Below are positions 12,967 to 24,736 of a stretch of DNA of 64,000 nt, piece after piece. The position numbers were made by a program, and so were the translations under genes. The first letter of the stretch is position 1; every line of letters starts with the position of its first letter. The notes beneath the pieces are model-generated. The model worked only from the letters and a program-made list of their open reading frames with translations. It was not told the DNA's origin and ran no database searches. Source of the stretch: Maniola hyperantus (lineage: Eukaryota > Arthropoda > Insecta > Lepidoptera > Nymphalidae); contig NC_048541.1 of assembly GCF_902806685.2 (NCBI RefSeq), positions 6,445,465-6,509,464 on the forward strand, given 5' to 3'.

Positions 12967-13920
12967 TAGGTACATCTACACATCGGTCCTAATCTCAGCT
13001 TAGACAACGTTGACTTTACCACCGGCGGTTCAGAATGCAGGTCCATCTCAGAAGAGCCGGCAGAAACTCAGTAGTTGCTCTTTTCAAATCATAAACTTAC
13101 AATATGTATCAACTATCAATGACAGTACGCAATGGAAAATCTAAAGATTCTTTCGGAACTTGCGATATCGTATTCTGCTATAGCACTCAATGACGTGTTT
13201 TTAAATTGTATAGTTACTTAAAATTACATAAAAACAAGCACTGAAACCTGGTGTTAATCAGTAAACTTAAATATTAAGTGACTTAAATCTCGCGCACGAG
13301 TAGTGAAAATAAGGAATTACGTTTTCTTAATAAAATATTTATAATAATATATTCTAACCTATGGTTCCTCAAATCCCAGCCTCAATATAAAATTCGAAAT
13401 ATCTCAATATTCAATAAAATACGACCCTTTGGAAAGGTACTTTTTATGATACATGTACTGGATGAAGGGGGTGAAATTGAAACAGGCGTTATAACTTAGT
13501 ATGCATTGGGTGGCTGCGACGTGTAGCGATCGCCTCCGCGACGTTACCCGGGGCACGTTCGCCCAATTGTTTTCTGACGACACGTATCATTCTTTTAAAT
13601 CATATTTCACGATTTGTAGGCGTCGTATAAACTAAATCGCGTACGTGCGATAATATGGCTTCATAGTCTTATGACATATGAGAATCATAAGCGTTACGAC
13701 GGAGGAACGACTCGATTTCACAAATGGGAACGATCTACGAATTGCGTCTTTAGTATTCATGAGAATGGTAGTCGCGGTGTGACATTTGCAATTTTTGTTT
13801 CATTATGTATTCATATTAAAGGGATTGTTTGGGGGATGATGTGGTGGGGCTGCAACAACGAATATATCGTGCCTGCCTTGGTTAGGCAATATTAATCGTG
13901 TCGGAAATCGGAGATGTGTT
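12967..13920. other. Intergenic stretch without recognised elements
   Basis: A GC-richer part at 13500-13620 (GTGTAGCGATCGCCTCCGCG) looks non-repetitive. No exon could be supported. Confidence 0.4.
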
Positions 13921-14145
13921 TCTAAAAAAAAAACCGACTTCAATAACCACCAACACTAAAAAGTAAAAAAATTATAATATTAATAAGCCGGTGCCAATGT
14001 TGCGACTCCTCATTGGCACCGGCTCCAAAAAATATTACTATTGAACTACAATAACTTTTGTATACTTAATATATTGGGTAATAAATTAAATTATTTTTTA
14101 CTTTTTAGTGTTTGTGATTATTGAAGTCGGTTTTTATTTTTTTAG
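13921..14145. mobile_element. Foldback MITE with CCGACTTCAATAA ends
   Basis: Inverted ends of about 50 bp (ACCGACTTCAATAACCACCA at the left; the reverse form ending TGAAGTCGGTTTTTATTTTT at the right) flank an interior with its own perfect 13-bp stem AGCCGGTGCCAAT (13986-13998 with 14012-14024). No coding frame. Confidence 0.85.
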
Positions 14146-14189
14146 AATTTTTTTTATTTCACAATTTTTAGTGGCCCCATTATACTAAA

Positions 14190-14755
14190 ATATGATATGC
14201 CTGGTTAAAAACCTACTGTTTACTAAGCTGTTACACTAATCGTGAGCAATTTTCTCAATTCTTCAATCTATTAAGGAGTTCTGTTCTCCATCTCCGAAGA
14301 TATTCATCAGATCTTCACCAAAGTAAAAAAGACTACCTCTCAAGTACGACCTACCGAACGAAAAAAGAATCATTAAAATCGGTTTATATTTGGCGGAGAA
14401 ATTGCGTAACAAACATACAAAAAGACATACATTTGAATTGAGAACCTCCTCCGTTTCTAAGTCGGTTAAAAATATGCTATGACTGGTTAAACCCTACTGT
14501 TTACAAAGCTATTACACTGATCGCGAGCAATTTACTCTTATCCATTGAGGAGTTCCGTTCTCCATCTCCGAAGATATTCATTAGATTTTTACCAAATTAA
14601 AATAGGACCACTTCTGAAGTATGTCCTATAAAACAAAAAAAGAATCGTCAAAATCCGTTCATAATTGACGGAGTAATCGCGTAACAAACATACAAAAAAA
14701 AACATACAGTCGAATTGAGAACCTCCTCCTTTTTTTGAAGTCGGTTAAAAATAGG
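14190..14755 (+). repeat. Two diverged tandem units of about 282 bp
   Basis: The series CTGGTTAAAA, CCTACTGTTTAC, TCCATCTCCGAAGATATTCA, CGTAACAAACATACAAAAA, GAATTGAGAACCTCCTCC and AGTCGGTTAAAA occurs twice, offset by 282 bp, with visible point differences. A fragment of the same unit lies at 38812-38880. Confidence 0.8.
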
Positions 14756-15007
14756 TAACGCCGCTATTGGATATATCTTTTTTGATGATAGTAGGTAATT
14801 TCTTAGATCATAGGTTAATGCGGTTCTTATCAAGTACGCAAACAAAAACACGTAGTTACATATACAACGACCTCATAAATTGATGCAACACATAATTTAG
14901 TTTGGCTATCCATCACCGTGGATGTCAATAGCCATAGTATAGGCTTCGAATGAGAAGTTATCGATCATTTTATATTTTGATAACTTGAATCTTTCAAGTT
15001 AGTAGCA

Positions 15008-15110
15008 GGGAGCCGCTGGATTCAGGCGGCACAAGACTGTGGCGTGTAGAAGTCCCTACAAAAGATATATGTCCTGCAGTGGACGCCTATCGGTTGATGA
15101 TGATGATGAA
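15008..15110 (+). mobile_element. RTE-type LINE 3' end
   Basis: A short plus-strand copy of the last codons of the same RTE family (SRWIQAAQD, then a stop within the remnant) ends in TATCGGTTGATGATGATGATG, the trinucleotide tail. It carries only the last ~100 bp. Confidence 0.75.
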
Positions 15111-15204
15111 TCCTTCAAAAGTAGTTGCTTATCTACGCCTCTTATAATTTCAGGACTTACAACTTAAAAAGTAAGTACCTATAGTTTGAGTACACTTAAA
15201 GAAT

Positions 15205-15310
15205 CGATAAGCCTGTTTGCGTTCACTACTGGGCATATCTAGGTCTTTCAGAGAGCGCGCCACCACACACAGTCCTCCACCTCACACTGCCTCTTCAGCT
15301 ACTAATTCGT
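15205..15310 (-). mobile_element. Second LINE 3' fragment
   Basis: On the minus strand a segment with GGAGGACTGTGTGTGGTGGC, then a 'CCCAGTAGTGAACGCAAACAGGC' style ending, resembles the 3' ends of degraded LINE open frames of lepidopterans. Assignment is by general resemblance; clade uncertain. Confidence 0.45.
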
Positions 15311-16008
15311 TGAGCTTATTCGGTTATTTTGGTTCTGTACGGATTTCCTAAGTTAGGCATTTATCTCTCAGAGAGACACATAACATAGCTCGCTCCCTTA
15401 GAATAACAACTCGTCGCTCCATAGCACGCTGAGCGACTTAAAACTTGTGCACAAGGCCAAATGTCAGTGTCCGCGTTTTAGCGCCATACGTCCCCACAGG
15501 TAGTGAACTAAATATACCTTATACTTAGTATATTTTTCCTACTATTCTCATAATAAAATATGGGTGTCAATGACAGCTTTGCGCTAAGTTAACTAAGATT
15601 CCACATTTTCACTATCTTCGAACGCTGACCAGAAAAATCTAGCTACCTAAGCCGTAATCTGTGTCTACATGAATTCAAAACATGACTCCTAATCGCGCCC
15701 TCTTTACATTTACAGGAAGACAAACAGAGTTAAGCATTAACCGATACGCTAGGGAGACCGTCAGCTTCCATCTTAATCTAGCTAGCCTCATCAACCCGTA
15801 AAGGCGATGGCCTAACAGGCTATCAGCATATCGGTTAGGTAGGTAGGTATAATTGTCTTCCTACAGTTATTAGAATAATCATCCACCTTGGATAACGATT
15901 ATCGTCCGACACGGTTACGTGCTCACCGAAGCAGTCCAGTACACATCTAATATCTCTGCGGTCAATTTGTAGAACGAGAATGACATACTCGTATAAATTA
16001 TTATAATA

Positions 16009-16135
16009 TACTAGATGATACCCGCGACTTCGTCCGCGTGGATTAAGGTTCTTCAAAATCCCGAGGGAACTCTTTAATTTTCCGCGTTAAAAAGTAACCT
16101 GTCCTTCCCGGGATGTAAGCTAACTGATGGTAACC
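16009..16135 (-). mobile_element. Helitron-like element, reversed, 3' part
   Basis: ACTAGATGATACCCGCGACT then CGTCCGCGTGGATTAAGG and AACTCTTTAATTTTCCGCG; the 5' half is missing. Confidence 0.7.
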
Positions 16136-16514
16136 ATCCATATAAAATCGTATTACTTAGCCGTAGCCCGTCATCGTACTTAACCTTGGTACCTACTTGT
16201 ATTACTGTGTGGTCAAAGCGAGCATTAATATATATAACATCCGAATGAAATTCAGATTCCCGCACGTATCATTTAATAAGTTGAGTTAAATTCACTGTGC
16301 GGCTTTGTCTAACTTCGCTGTAGCTGTTGTTTTAGTTATAATGGCCCTCTTAGTTGCGCAGGAACTGGCTAACTAAGCTGATGACATCTGTTTGGTGAAT
16401 AATGAGAGCTTCACTTCAATAGCTCAACGGACTTTTCAGCGTGGACTCAAACACAGTAAGATAGTAAGTAGATTCTAAAGCTACGATGTAAACTTCTAAA
16501 ACAACAATACTTAG

Positions 16515-16760
16515 ATCACACTCTACCACGCTGGCCCAATGCGGATTGGCAGACTTCACACACCTTTGAGAACACGAAGAACTCTCGGTTTCCGCACAAT
16601 ATTTTCCTTCACCGGTAAAACAAGTGATATTTAATTGTTTTAAAAACGCACATAACTCCGAAAAGTTAAAGGTGCGTGCCCGGGGTCGAACCCCCGACCT
16701 CTGGAAAAGAAGGCGGTCGTCATAACCACAAGGACCTAGGTTATCACCGCTTGGCTTGAA
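16515..16760 (-). mobile_element. Second-family tRNA-headed SINE, reversed
   Basis: Reversed copy with the TTGGCAGACTTCACACACC and TTCCTTCACCGGTAAAACAA body and a head region GTGCCCGGGGTCGAACCC. The long open frame over it on the minus strand is a by-product of the SINE and not a gene. Confidence 0.8.
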
Positions 16761-17859
16761 CACAAACAATGGAAAAAATGCAATTAAATTATTACAGATT
16801 TAGGTCACTCGTAACATTCCAAACTAAATTCAAACCCAGAATAATCTTTACGTGGGATAGAAGAGTTCAACTCATATTTACATAATACGATTGCGTATAA
16901 GCGATCAGGGGTACTCAGGGAGTTCGTAATCGTATGCAATCGCCCCACGAAAGCTACGTTTGGAAAGTGGTCACGTAAAATTTTACGCTTGACTTCGGCT
17001 TTAGCTTAGCAGACAACTCTTCAAACCTAATCCAATCTAAAGCTATGGTACTGGACAAGAATGTCAATTTGATACGTATCTACTAAATGTACACAATATT
17101 TAATTGCTACACTTGGTTGCTGTAAAAAGATACTCAGCGAGTTAAAAAGGGAGCTACAGTCAGAGATCGCGTGATCAAAAAGAAAGATATCTTATCTCTA
17201 GAGATATCTATCGTGGTTAAAGAGATACATAGATTTAGAAAAATCAGAGTAACCGAATGAGCGAGTCGGTGACCACATAGCTCGAAAAACCAAGAAGAAA
17301 TCCAAAGGAGCTGGAATGGTCATCAACTGATCAGACACCGGAACAAAGGTAGATATATTTCAGATAGATTTCAAGCGTGTCGCTAGTGTCGTTAGTGGCT
17401 AGTACAAAACTACTAGTGTTTTGTCGAAAAGTGGCCTGAAACCTATGTTCATTAGTGGACATACAGTGGTATTCTATCTTCATTTCAAATTCTTCAAATT
17501 CTGAATAGTGAGTTTGATATGCAGGCGTAAAAACAATAATTTATACTCGAACTTAGCGCAGGTACTCCATTGCAAAGTCAAACACGTCGTATTTTTAAAT
17601 ATAACAAAACAAAACCAGCTTATTATTTACGGTCCTTAATTACTGTACGATACGAAGGCAACCTGAGGAAGCGCTGCTATCGCCTGCTATAGACTCGTCC
17701 TGAATATTTAGCACTTGTTGGCCAATAACTTAGCATAAGTCGCTGCACTTGCGCTTAGTACTCATAAAAATATTTTATCACACTTTAAATATGAACAAGT
17801 GGTACCTATAGCTACCGTTACTGTTTATTTCATTGTTCAATTAATGCAGCTGGAGCTAT
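16761..17859. other. Intergenic stretch, nothing recognised
   Basis: Mixed composition, no open frame of note and no repeat that I could match within the window. Confidence 0.4.
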
Positions 17860-18045
17860 CAAGGTCAAGATTTTCAGAAAACCTAAATCCAATCGATGAA
17901 ATCGTGGGTATTAATCTATTTGATTCAGAGACAGCTTGCATCCTGAAGACAAATATAGGCTATTTTTATCTCGGAATTTCAATGAGCTCCCCGGATTTTA
18001 AAAATCCGAAACTTACGCAGACGACTTCGCAGGCATCATCTACCA
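17860..18045 (+). mobile_element. Decayed Helitron-like sequence
   Basis: Shows AGACAGCTTGCATCCTGAAG, ATATAGGCTATTTTTATCTC and an end CAGACGACTTCGCAGGCATC followed by ATCTACC. Both open frames over it are chance. Confidence 0.5.
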
Positions 18046-18699
18046 TGAGCTGTAGTGTGACCCCGATCGAACCAAAAAATCTTGAATCTGTAGCATCGTG
18101 TAGATACTGTAGCATCGTGTAGGCAACAATGGTCACTGCCCAGCCTGTCTCTATACTCATTCGTTCGTTTCACTTGTGCTCAACCCAAACGCTCGGAAAA
18201 GTTTCAAGTTAGCAAAATGAATGATCACGCTAGAGTTGAAGCAGTTAAGCGATCTCCGGCGTATTAATAAAACGATTAAACGAAGTTCCTGTAATCTGAT
18301 TGCGACGGCGGCAGATGGCCACAATTCCCGAACTTTGATGACGGACGGCTGCATCTCTGCAGCTTGTATCAACCGTCCCGGCGATTAGTGCTTTCCAGTA
18401 TTTTCAGGGTTCCGTATCCGAAGAGTGTCATAGACGTGCCTTTCGAGCTACGAAGGGAAGGAGACCAAAAACAGATACAAAGTCAACGCAATCGACTGCA
18501 CAGATCGAGCAGTTTCGAAAAACTTCGAAAGTTCGATTCTTGGATCTGAATATCTATAGATGTTCAATGTAATATCGACAATTTAAATGATTTTTTGATA
18601 CCTAGGACCGTTAACAAAATACATAACAGGTGGTCAGAACTAATATGCCCCGAGCTGTTATTTCAGGGCGAACTACTAGATGTTGTCTATGTAACTATG

Positions 18700-18828
18700 T
18701 AAATAAATATCTAAAAGGAAAAGGTGACTGACTGACTGACTTATGTATCAACGCACAACTCAAACTACTGGACGGATCGGGGTGAAATAGGGGTTTGAAA
18801 TATGTGAAAGTCGCGAGAATAAGCTAGT
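18700..18828 (+). mobile_element. Helitron-like element, GACTGACT-headed type, internally deleted
   Basis: AAAAGGAAAAGGTGACTGAC head, CTACTGGACGGATCGGGGTG, then a jump to AAGTCGCGAGAATAAGCTAG. The middle is missing. Confidence 0.65.
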
Positions 18829-19181
18829 CAAACAATAATTTGCAAGCATATAAGTAAGTCACTGTACATAGGCACAGAACTAACGAACGATGTCAATCGA
18901 CGCCTGTCGTTTGATGACTCGTCAAAATTACTTCCTATGTTGTTAAGTGCAGGAAATTGTGACTCCTCCATCGACACACCTATTAAATGGGAACTTTCCC
19001 ACTTTGTATACGTGCGTTGTACCTATTTCGATTTATAAAAATTGCCATTAACTAAACATGTTTTTGTAAAACTGAGCGTTTTGGAGCTACAATGTAAAAA
19101 CTCATTGTTATTCTTCCGCATAAAATTCGATTATACCTACTATTATTATTGACAAACATATCATCATAATCATCTCATTTT

Positions 19182-19625
19182 TAGGGTTCCGTACCTCAAA
19201 AGAAAAACGGAACCCTTATAGGATCACTTTGTTGTCTGTCTGTCTATCTGTCTGTCTGTCCGTCTGTCTGTCAAGAAACCTACAGGGTACTTCCCGTTGA
19301 CCTAGAATCATGAAAATTGGCAGGTAGGTAGATCTTATAGCTGACATTTGGGAAAAAATCTGAAAACCGTGAATTTAGGGTTAGATCACACAAAAAAAAT
19401 TAAATTGTGGTCATGAACAGATAATTAGTATTTTCAACTTTCGAAGTGAGTGACTATATCAAGTGGGGTATCATATGAAAGGTCTTTACCTATACATTCT
19501 AAAACAAATTTTGATTTATTTTTATGCATCATAGTTTTTGAATTATTGTGCAAAATGACGAAAAAATACGACTGTACTACGGAACCCCCATTGCGCGAGC
19601 CTGACTCGCACTTGGCCGGTTTTTG
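19182..19625 (+). mobile_element. GTGCGAGTC-family repeat, near full length
   Basis: Begins with TTTTAGGGTTCCGTACCTC, has a TGTC-rich tract, the CCGTTGACCTAGAATCATG core and the GAGCCTGACTCGCACTTGGC end with a T-rich finish. It is very like the copy at 27.9 kb, which suggests recent movement. Confidence 0.8.
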
Positions 19626-20919
19626 TTATTTGTTTGAACTGTTGCTAACAATTGTTATTTTATGAGAACCCCTAAAAAAGTTCCACAAAATATTTAGATA
19701 ACGTCATTAAGAGTTTATTCGTAAATCGTAGCGCGCTCCATACAAATGTAGTTTGGCTTTCATATTAATCAATCAAACTCAATGACATTTTGTAGACACA
19801 TAACACTTTCTAAGAACTGTAAATATTAGATTTAAAGTTACACCGGGCTCAAGGATTTACAGACAAATCTTGGAACTCGTGTAGCTTTAAAACTACATAG
19901 TTATTTTTATGTAAGTAAATCTAAAATAACATGCGTCTTAAATGACACCAACAAATAAAATGTCTGTCCAACGCGGCGCCAGCAATATCGCAACAGCTGT
20001 GAGGTAATGGCGCCGACACTTTACGCGATGCGATTACGACCACCTAAACATTCATTACAAGTAATGTCCGTCATTTATCTGCCCTAATCACTGTGTATCG
20101 CCCTTCTACGACCATTTAAAGAATATTCTACCAAAACTAACTTTGATTGTACGATTGGCGAAATAGGTATAATTAAAGAGTTCAAACCCCTGAGTAAAAC
20201 CAAAAAAGAAAAGCACCTCAAAAATCAAAAATAGTCATTTGTAAATAAAATAAAAATTGTAAAAATATTGTCGTTAATAAATCTATTACCAAATTGTACC
20301 TACTTTTGCTAGTAATCTTTTTATTCCTTACAAACTAAAACATTTAGCCCTACTTATTACCTATATATTATAGTATGCAAATAGATGTAGATTTTAACGG
20401 TAAGTAGGTCGATTTGTAAGGAATTCGAAGTTATAACCTACCTACTCGTAAATCGCGTAATGTTTTACACTTTAATCAACCCCGAGCAATTAGGCAAGAC
20501 AAATAGTTAGCTCATCTGCATCTATACGAGTTGGAGCCACCGCTAACAACGCATCGATATTTCACCTTTACGTCTCTGTGAGGTGTACGGCGCAATAAAG
20601 CTTTCGAGTACTTCGAATACTTTGACTAAAATACGACTCACTTATTGTTCAAAATTAAGGTAAGTAGGTACCTATACTATCACCCACTGTAGCAGTTGGT
20701 GAAAATTGTCCCCTTATTGTTTGTAAATTATATCTACATTGTACTTAAGTGAAAGAGTTGAAATTATTTTTGTCGAATACAACTTAAGTACCTACCTCCT
20801 TCAAAACTAATTGCATGTGTTAAATAAATTAGAGCCAATATGAGAATTAGCATGAAATTCGCATTGCACAAAAGAGGAATCCTAAAAGCACAACGTGTGC
20901 TGGTGTTCCGAGTATGCTT
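19626..20919. other. Intergenic stretch with a GC-richer island
   Basis: 19970-20110 (AATGGCGCCGACACTTTACG, CATTACAAGTAATGTCCG) is non-repetitive and unlike its AT-rich flanks; a candidate conserved non-coding element. Otherwise nothing recognised. Confidence 0.4.
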
Positions 20920-21545
20920 TGCTTATAAAACTATCTACGGACGTAGCGCTGGTACTGGCTAACCTAACACCTATCTACTTACTAGCTCTTGAGAGAAAAG
21001 TAACACCAAAAACTCCGGACAAATAAGAACCGTGAAGAAGGAAACCCTCACAAGATGGCAAAAAGTGTAGGATAGCTCAACCAAAGGCAGATGGACATTG
21101 TGTCATACCGATTGACTGAATTTTTAACAGGTACGGGGTATTCATGGACTTCCTCGTACCTATGTATTGGAAAGAGACGAGGTGCTGAATGCATGTATTG
21201 ATGCTACTATGTACAATGTACATTGCACTACATATTAGTATTTATAAATTGCGATAAGGAGAGAGAAGAAATTGTGAATAGAATAGAGAGCATGACAGTT
21301 GAAAACCTCGAAGGGAAAATACTAGAAAGTGAGGAAAACTGAGTGGTTTCATCAAAAACGCAGGAAAAATTATGAAGGAAAAGGAATATATTGTGAAAAG
21401 AAAAGAAAAGAAAGAGTGCTGTCATGTGTAGGGTGAAAGGCGGGTACACAGTCGCCAAAGACACAACAGGGGGTTTAGCCGGGAAAAGTCCGGCACTACC
21501 CAGTGGGTGTCCATGGATTCCCCCCACTGTATTAATACATAGAAA
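20920..21545 (+). pseudogene. Degenerate LINE C-terminal region, probably R1-like
   Basis: In plus-strand frames interrupted by stops one can read LYKTIYGRSAG, then STKGRWT followed by a LNF/TGTGY-like stretch, matching the end of R1/jockey-type open frames where a 'W..STKGRWT' block precedes the 'FLTGHG' block. Beyond 21250 an EEIVNRIESM-like run and a GC-richer tail (21440-21535, 'CCGGCACTACCCAGTGGGTG') fit the terminal part of such elements. Several stops and frameshifts make it a relic. Confidence 0.6.
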
Positions 21546-24420
21546 AGTGTTAAATTAAAGAAGAAACATCATTAAAGTCTTATCAAGTGGCTCTACATAA
21601 GTTTACCTACGTAGCACGTAGCTATAACATTATACAATAAGAGAGGCCGAATCAAAAGCAAGAAGTGACCTCTAGACCACAGTGGCAACAATTATTATTA
21701 TCGGATACTCAACTGTAGTAGATGAGCGTAATAAATTATTGTCTCTTTAGTGATTTTATAGCCCGTCAAACTTAACTTGAGACATCGCTCGGGTGACGTA
21801 CCTATATGCGCGCTGTTTTAAACGCTAATTAACTTTAGTATTTGTCAAATATTATCGAATATCGATTCATATATTGGGTGGTTGTATGTAAAATAAAGTA
21901 GTATTTATGGTTTTCTTTATTTTACACTTAAAAAGTAAGCGAATTAATTAGAGAAGAACCAATCCGCTCATGTCTCAAATTAACTTTGACGACATATACT
22001 TACAACTTATGGTTGGTATGGTATGGCTACTAGGTTATGATTCTTCGATTATTATTCATTTCTGCATGAGTAAATTATGACTTCATTTGTAATATTATAA
22101 AATGATATACTTATTTTTTATTATTTAAAGTAAAAAAATATATTTGGCATATTGTATTTGTAACACATAATAATGTTTAGAATATTTTTCTCTCTTGAGA
22201 TTGTTATAGAGAGTACCTGAACCAATTTTTTACAAGAGGGTCTTGAAAGGTCATTGTTTTAAACATGCTTCAATTATTTTAATCTAATGTACCTACATAG
22301 TGCTTAAAACATAATCTACGGAAAACTTGTGAAAAGGTAATTGAATATTTTAATCAATGCTTTAAGTCTATTAATATTCGACGTAAAGGCAAAGCTTACC
22401 AACCCTCAATTTGAAAAGACTTTCCTGAAAGTGCGAGTGCAGTAAAACAACTTTTGAGCCTTATTTTCTCGTTCCGAAATTGCAGTGGTTTAAGCGAGAT
22501 TTCATTTGTATGGAAGCCGGTATAATCTGGAATAATACCGCAGTAGCGGCGCAGGCCTTCAAAGACGCCACTCGTCCGCGCCGCAGTTCCCGCCTGTAAT
22601 GAGTTTTTTTTAATGCGCAACACATTCACACACCATGTCGAGTTGTGCTGAATTTAACTTGCAATTCAAAGAGCAAGCTATACGACAAGAAATAATACAA
22701 TGTATTTTATCGACATTAAATAATTATAAAAATAATAAGCGCTAAAGCGAAAAAAGTATTCTCCTTTTATCTTTGAGAAATTTACTGTAGCTAGAGACTT
22801 CCAAGCCAGTGTAGGGGATGAAATCCAGTTGAAGCCGTCTTGATTACAGCGACCCGTGCGCTACTCGACGGTTCAGAATTGGACGGATTATGAGGAATTT
22901 AAAGTGCGATGACGATTTGAATATGAACACCAGCAGCGTTTTTAAATTAAATGGAATTGCTGCCATATAAGAAGCATTCTTGACTAAATTGTACCGTCTT
23001 TTATACTGGGATATTCTTTGTTGTATAATAATCTAATTCATTTAAAGATCTTCGGTGCGATGAATATTATTGCATACATTCGTAAACTTTATTTCTTTTT
23101 AGAAATTTGTTGAGGGGTTAATGAGCACGTTTTCGTAATGAGGTTCCTTTGTAAAAAAATCTTTTGTTTCGCTGAAAACAGCGTGATAATATTTTGCTAT
23201 ACCTAAGCGTAACGATGTCATATTATAACGAGGCAAAGGAGGCGCAGCTGTAGGCACTAGCTGCTAGGGTGAGCGCAGTGACTGCGAGCCAGCGAGAACG
23301 GAAGGAAAGCGTCGCTAATTACTCGCGCCGCCTGAAGCAAAGCCTGTTCGCATCCTCCTGCGAGGGAGCTAGGCGACCCCTGAACGTTCTGTAATATATG
23401 CGCTGTGGTATGTATATTCTATGTATACTTTTTCTTACCTTACCTACTTAACGCTCACTTGCAAATGCTTGCAACATAGTTATCGCTTGCGTAATTACGT
23501 TTTTCTCTTTTCATCATTTATAGTACGTACCTACAAGTATTTGCGCACACGGCTAGCACTTTGAATTGATTTTTATAATGAACTTTTTAAAAGTTTTTAT
23601 TATTTTCACTAGTATGTTCTTATTCCGTTAAAATTGATAACAGATTTATCGACTACTTCTTATTGTACGGTTAAGCTGAAATTTTGCAGAGACGTGTGGT
23701 TTAGATGACAATATGGTATCATTGAGTGTCTTTGATGATGGAGATGGGAACAGGGAGTTGGACATAAACTCTCTGTTGGCATTATACCTAGGTCCTAGCA
23801 AGACTGTCGAATTTGGACTCATTTGTTGATTTCATCAGGACCTAGGTACTTTGCAATAATTTCAATGACAAGAGCCTGATGATGGAGTTAGAAGACGAGC
23901 ACTAGAACTACCTCATTGCAGATGATCTAGGACAGTCGTGACACAGATATTTATTTCTAGAACGTATCTTCAAAATTTCATTGAGTTTGATTGGTTAATA
24001 TTCAAATGAGAACCAAACTACGTTTTTATGGACAGCGCTGAGGAGCAAGCACACTGGGGATTACTTCTCTTAAACATTTATTTTTACTTTTACCTTTTAA
24101 TTGAGTTGGTGCCTACTTATATGATTTTCAAACTCAAACTAATGAAGATTTAATTTAATGTTTTTTTTTTACTTTTAATTTAGATTTTAAGTTTATTTAA
24201 TAGAATTATCTGTTCTTATTATATCTTCCAAATAAAATAAACGATCATGAAGATACGCATTTTAGTTTATTTCTGTTAGGTATTTATTTTATGTTGGATT
24301 ATTAAATAAGGCTTCTCTTTCTATTTCATATTCTAAAATCATCACAGCACCTACTTCATACTAAATTCACAATATCTCATGATCTATACAAGGTATTGCC
24401 CACTTCACTTAATACACAAC
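21546..24420. other. Intergenic stretch with two GC-rich islands
   Basis: 22530-22610 (AGTAGCGGCGCAGGCC) and 23225-23400 (GAGCGCAGTGACTGCGAGCC, ACTCGCGCCGCCTGAAGCAA) are GC-rich against AT-rich flanks and belong to no family seen here. No coding frame supported. Confidence 0.4.
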
Positions 24421-24458
24421 CTATCGCGCAGCATAAAACTGTGTAGCCGTAATTGTAA

Positions 24459-24519
24459 GAGGCACTTCCTGGATCTAGGTGCCTCTTTGGATGCCTAGTC
24501 TAGGTCTAGGAAGTGCTTC
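24459..24519 (+). other. Hairpin with 20-bp arms
   Basis: GAGGCACTTCCTGGATCTAG (24459-24478) pairs over its full length with CTAGGTCTAGGAAGTGCTTC (24500-24519) if three G-U pairs are allowed, around a 21-base loop. As RNA it would have the size of a small pre-miRNA stem, but it lies in what seems to be the 3' part of a retroposed sequence. No function assigned. Confidence 0.5.
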
Positions 24520-24619
24520 ATGTAACGATATTTTGTATGTACAAATATGCACTAATTTACAGCTTTTAATTTTTATAAGTTTGTTACCTAGATTTTATTA
24601 AATTTGTAAAACGCGAACT

Positions 24620-24661
24620 CGCCATCCTCACATAAACTTTAACAGTTTCTAGAGGATGGCG
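24620..24661. other. Second perfect 10-bp hairpin
   Basis: CGCCATCCTC (24620-24629) and GAGGATGGCG (24652-24661) form a perfect stem with a 22-base loop, 45 bp before an A29 run. Confidence 0.6.
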
Positions 24662-24702
24662 AACTGTTTATTTTAAAATGTATTTTTGAAATTTACGTGA
24701 TC

Positions 24703-24703
24703 A

Positions 24704-24734
<31 letters not shown>
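24703..24734 (+). repeat. AATAAA followed by 29 A
   Basis: AATAAA overlaps the start of a 29-base A run, the mark of a polyadenylated retroposed copy inserted on the plus strand. What was retroposed is not recognised; the preceding 250 bp have no long open frame. Confidence 0.65.

Positions 24735-24736
<2 letters not shown>

Noticed and set aside
16416..16769. 117-residue minus-strand open frame
   Set aside because: It overlies a reversed SINE and its translation has no family features.
17799..18122. 107-residue plus-strand open frame
   Set aside because: Runs through a decayed Helitron-like copy.
21228..21527. 99-residue minus-strand open frame
   Set aside because: It is antisense to a plus-strand LINE relic.
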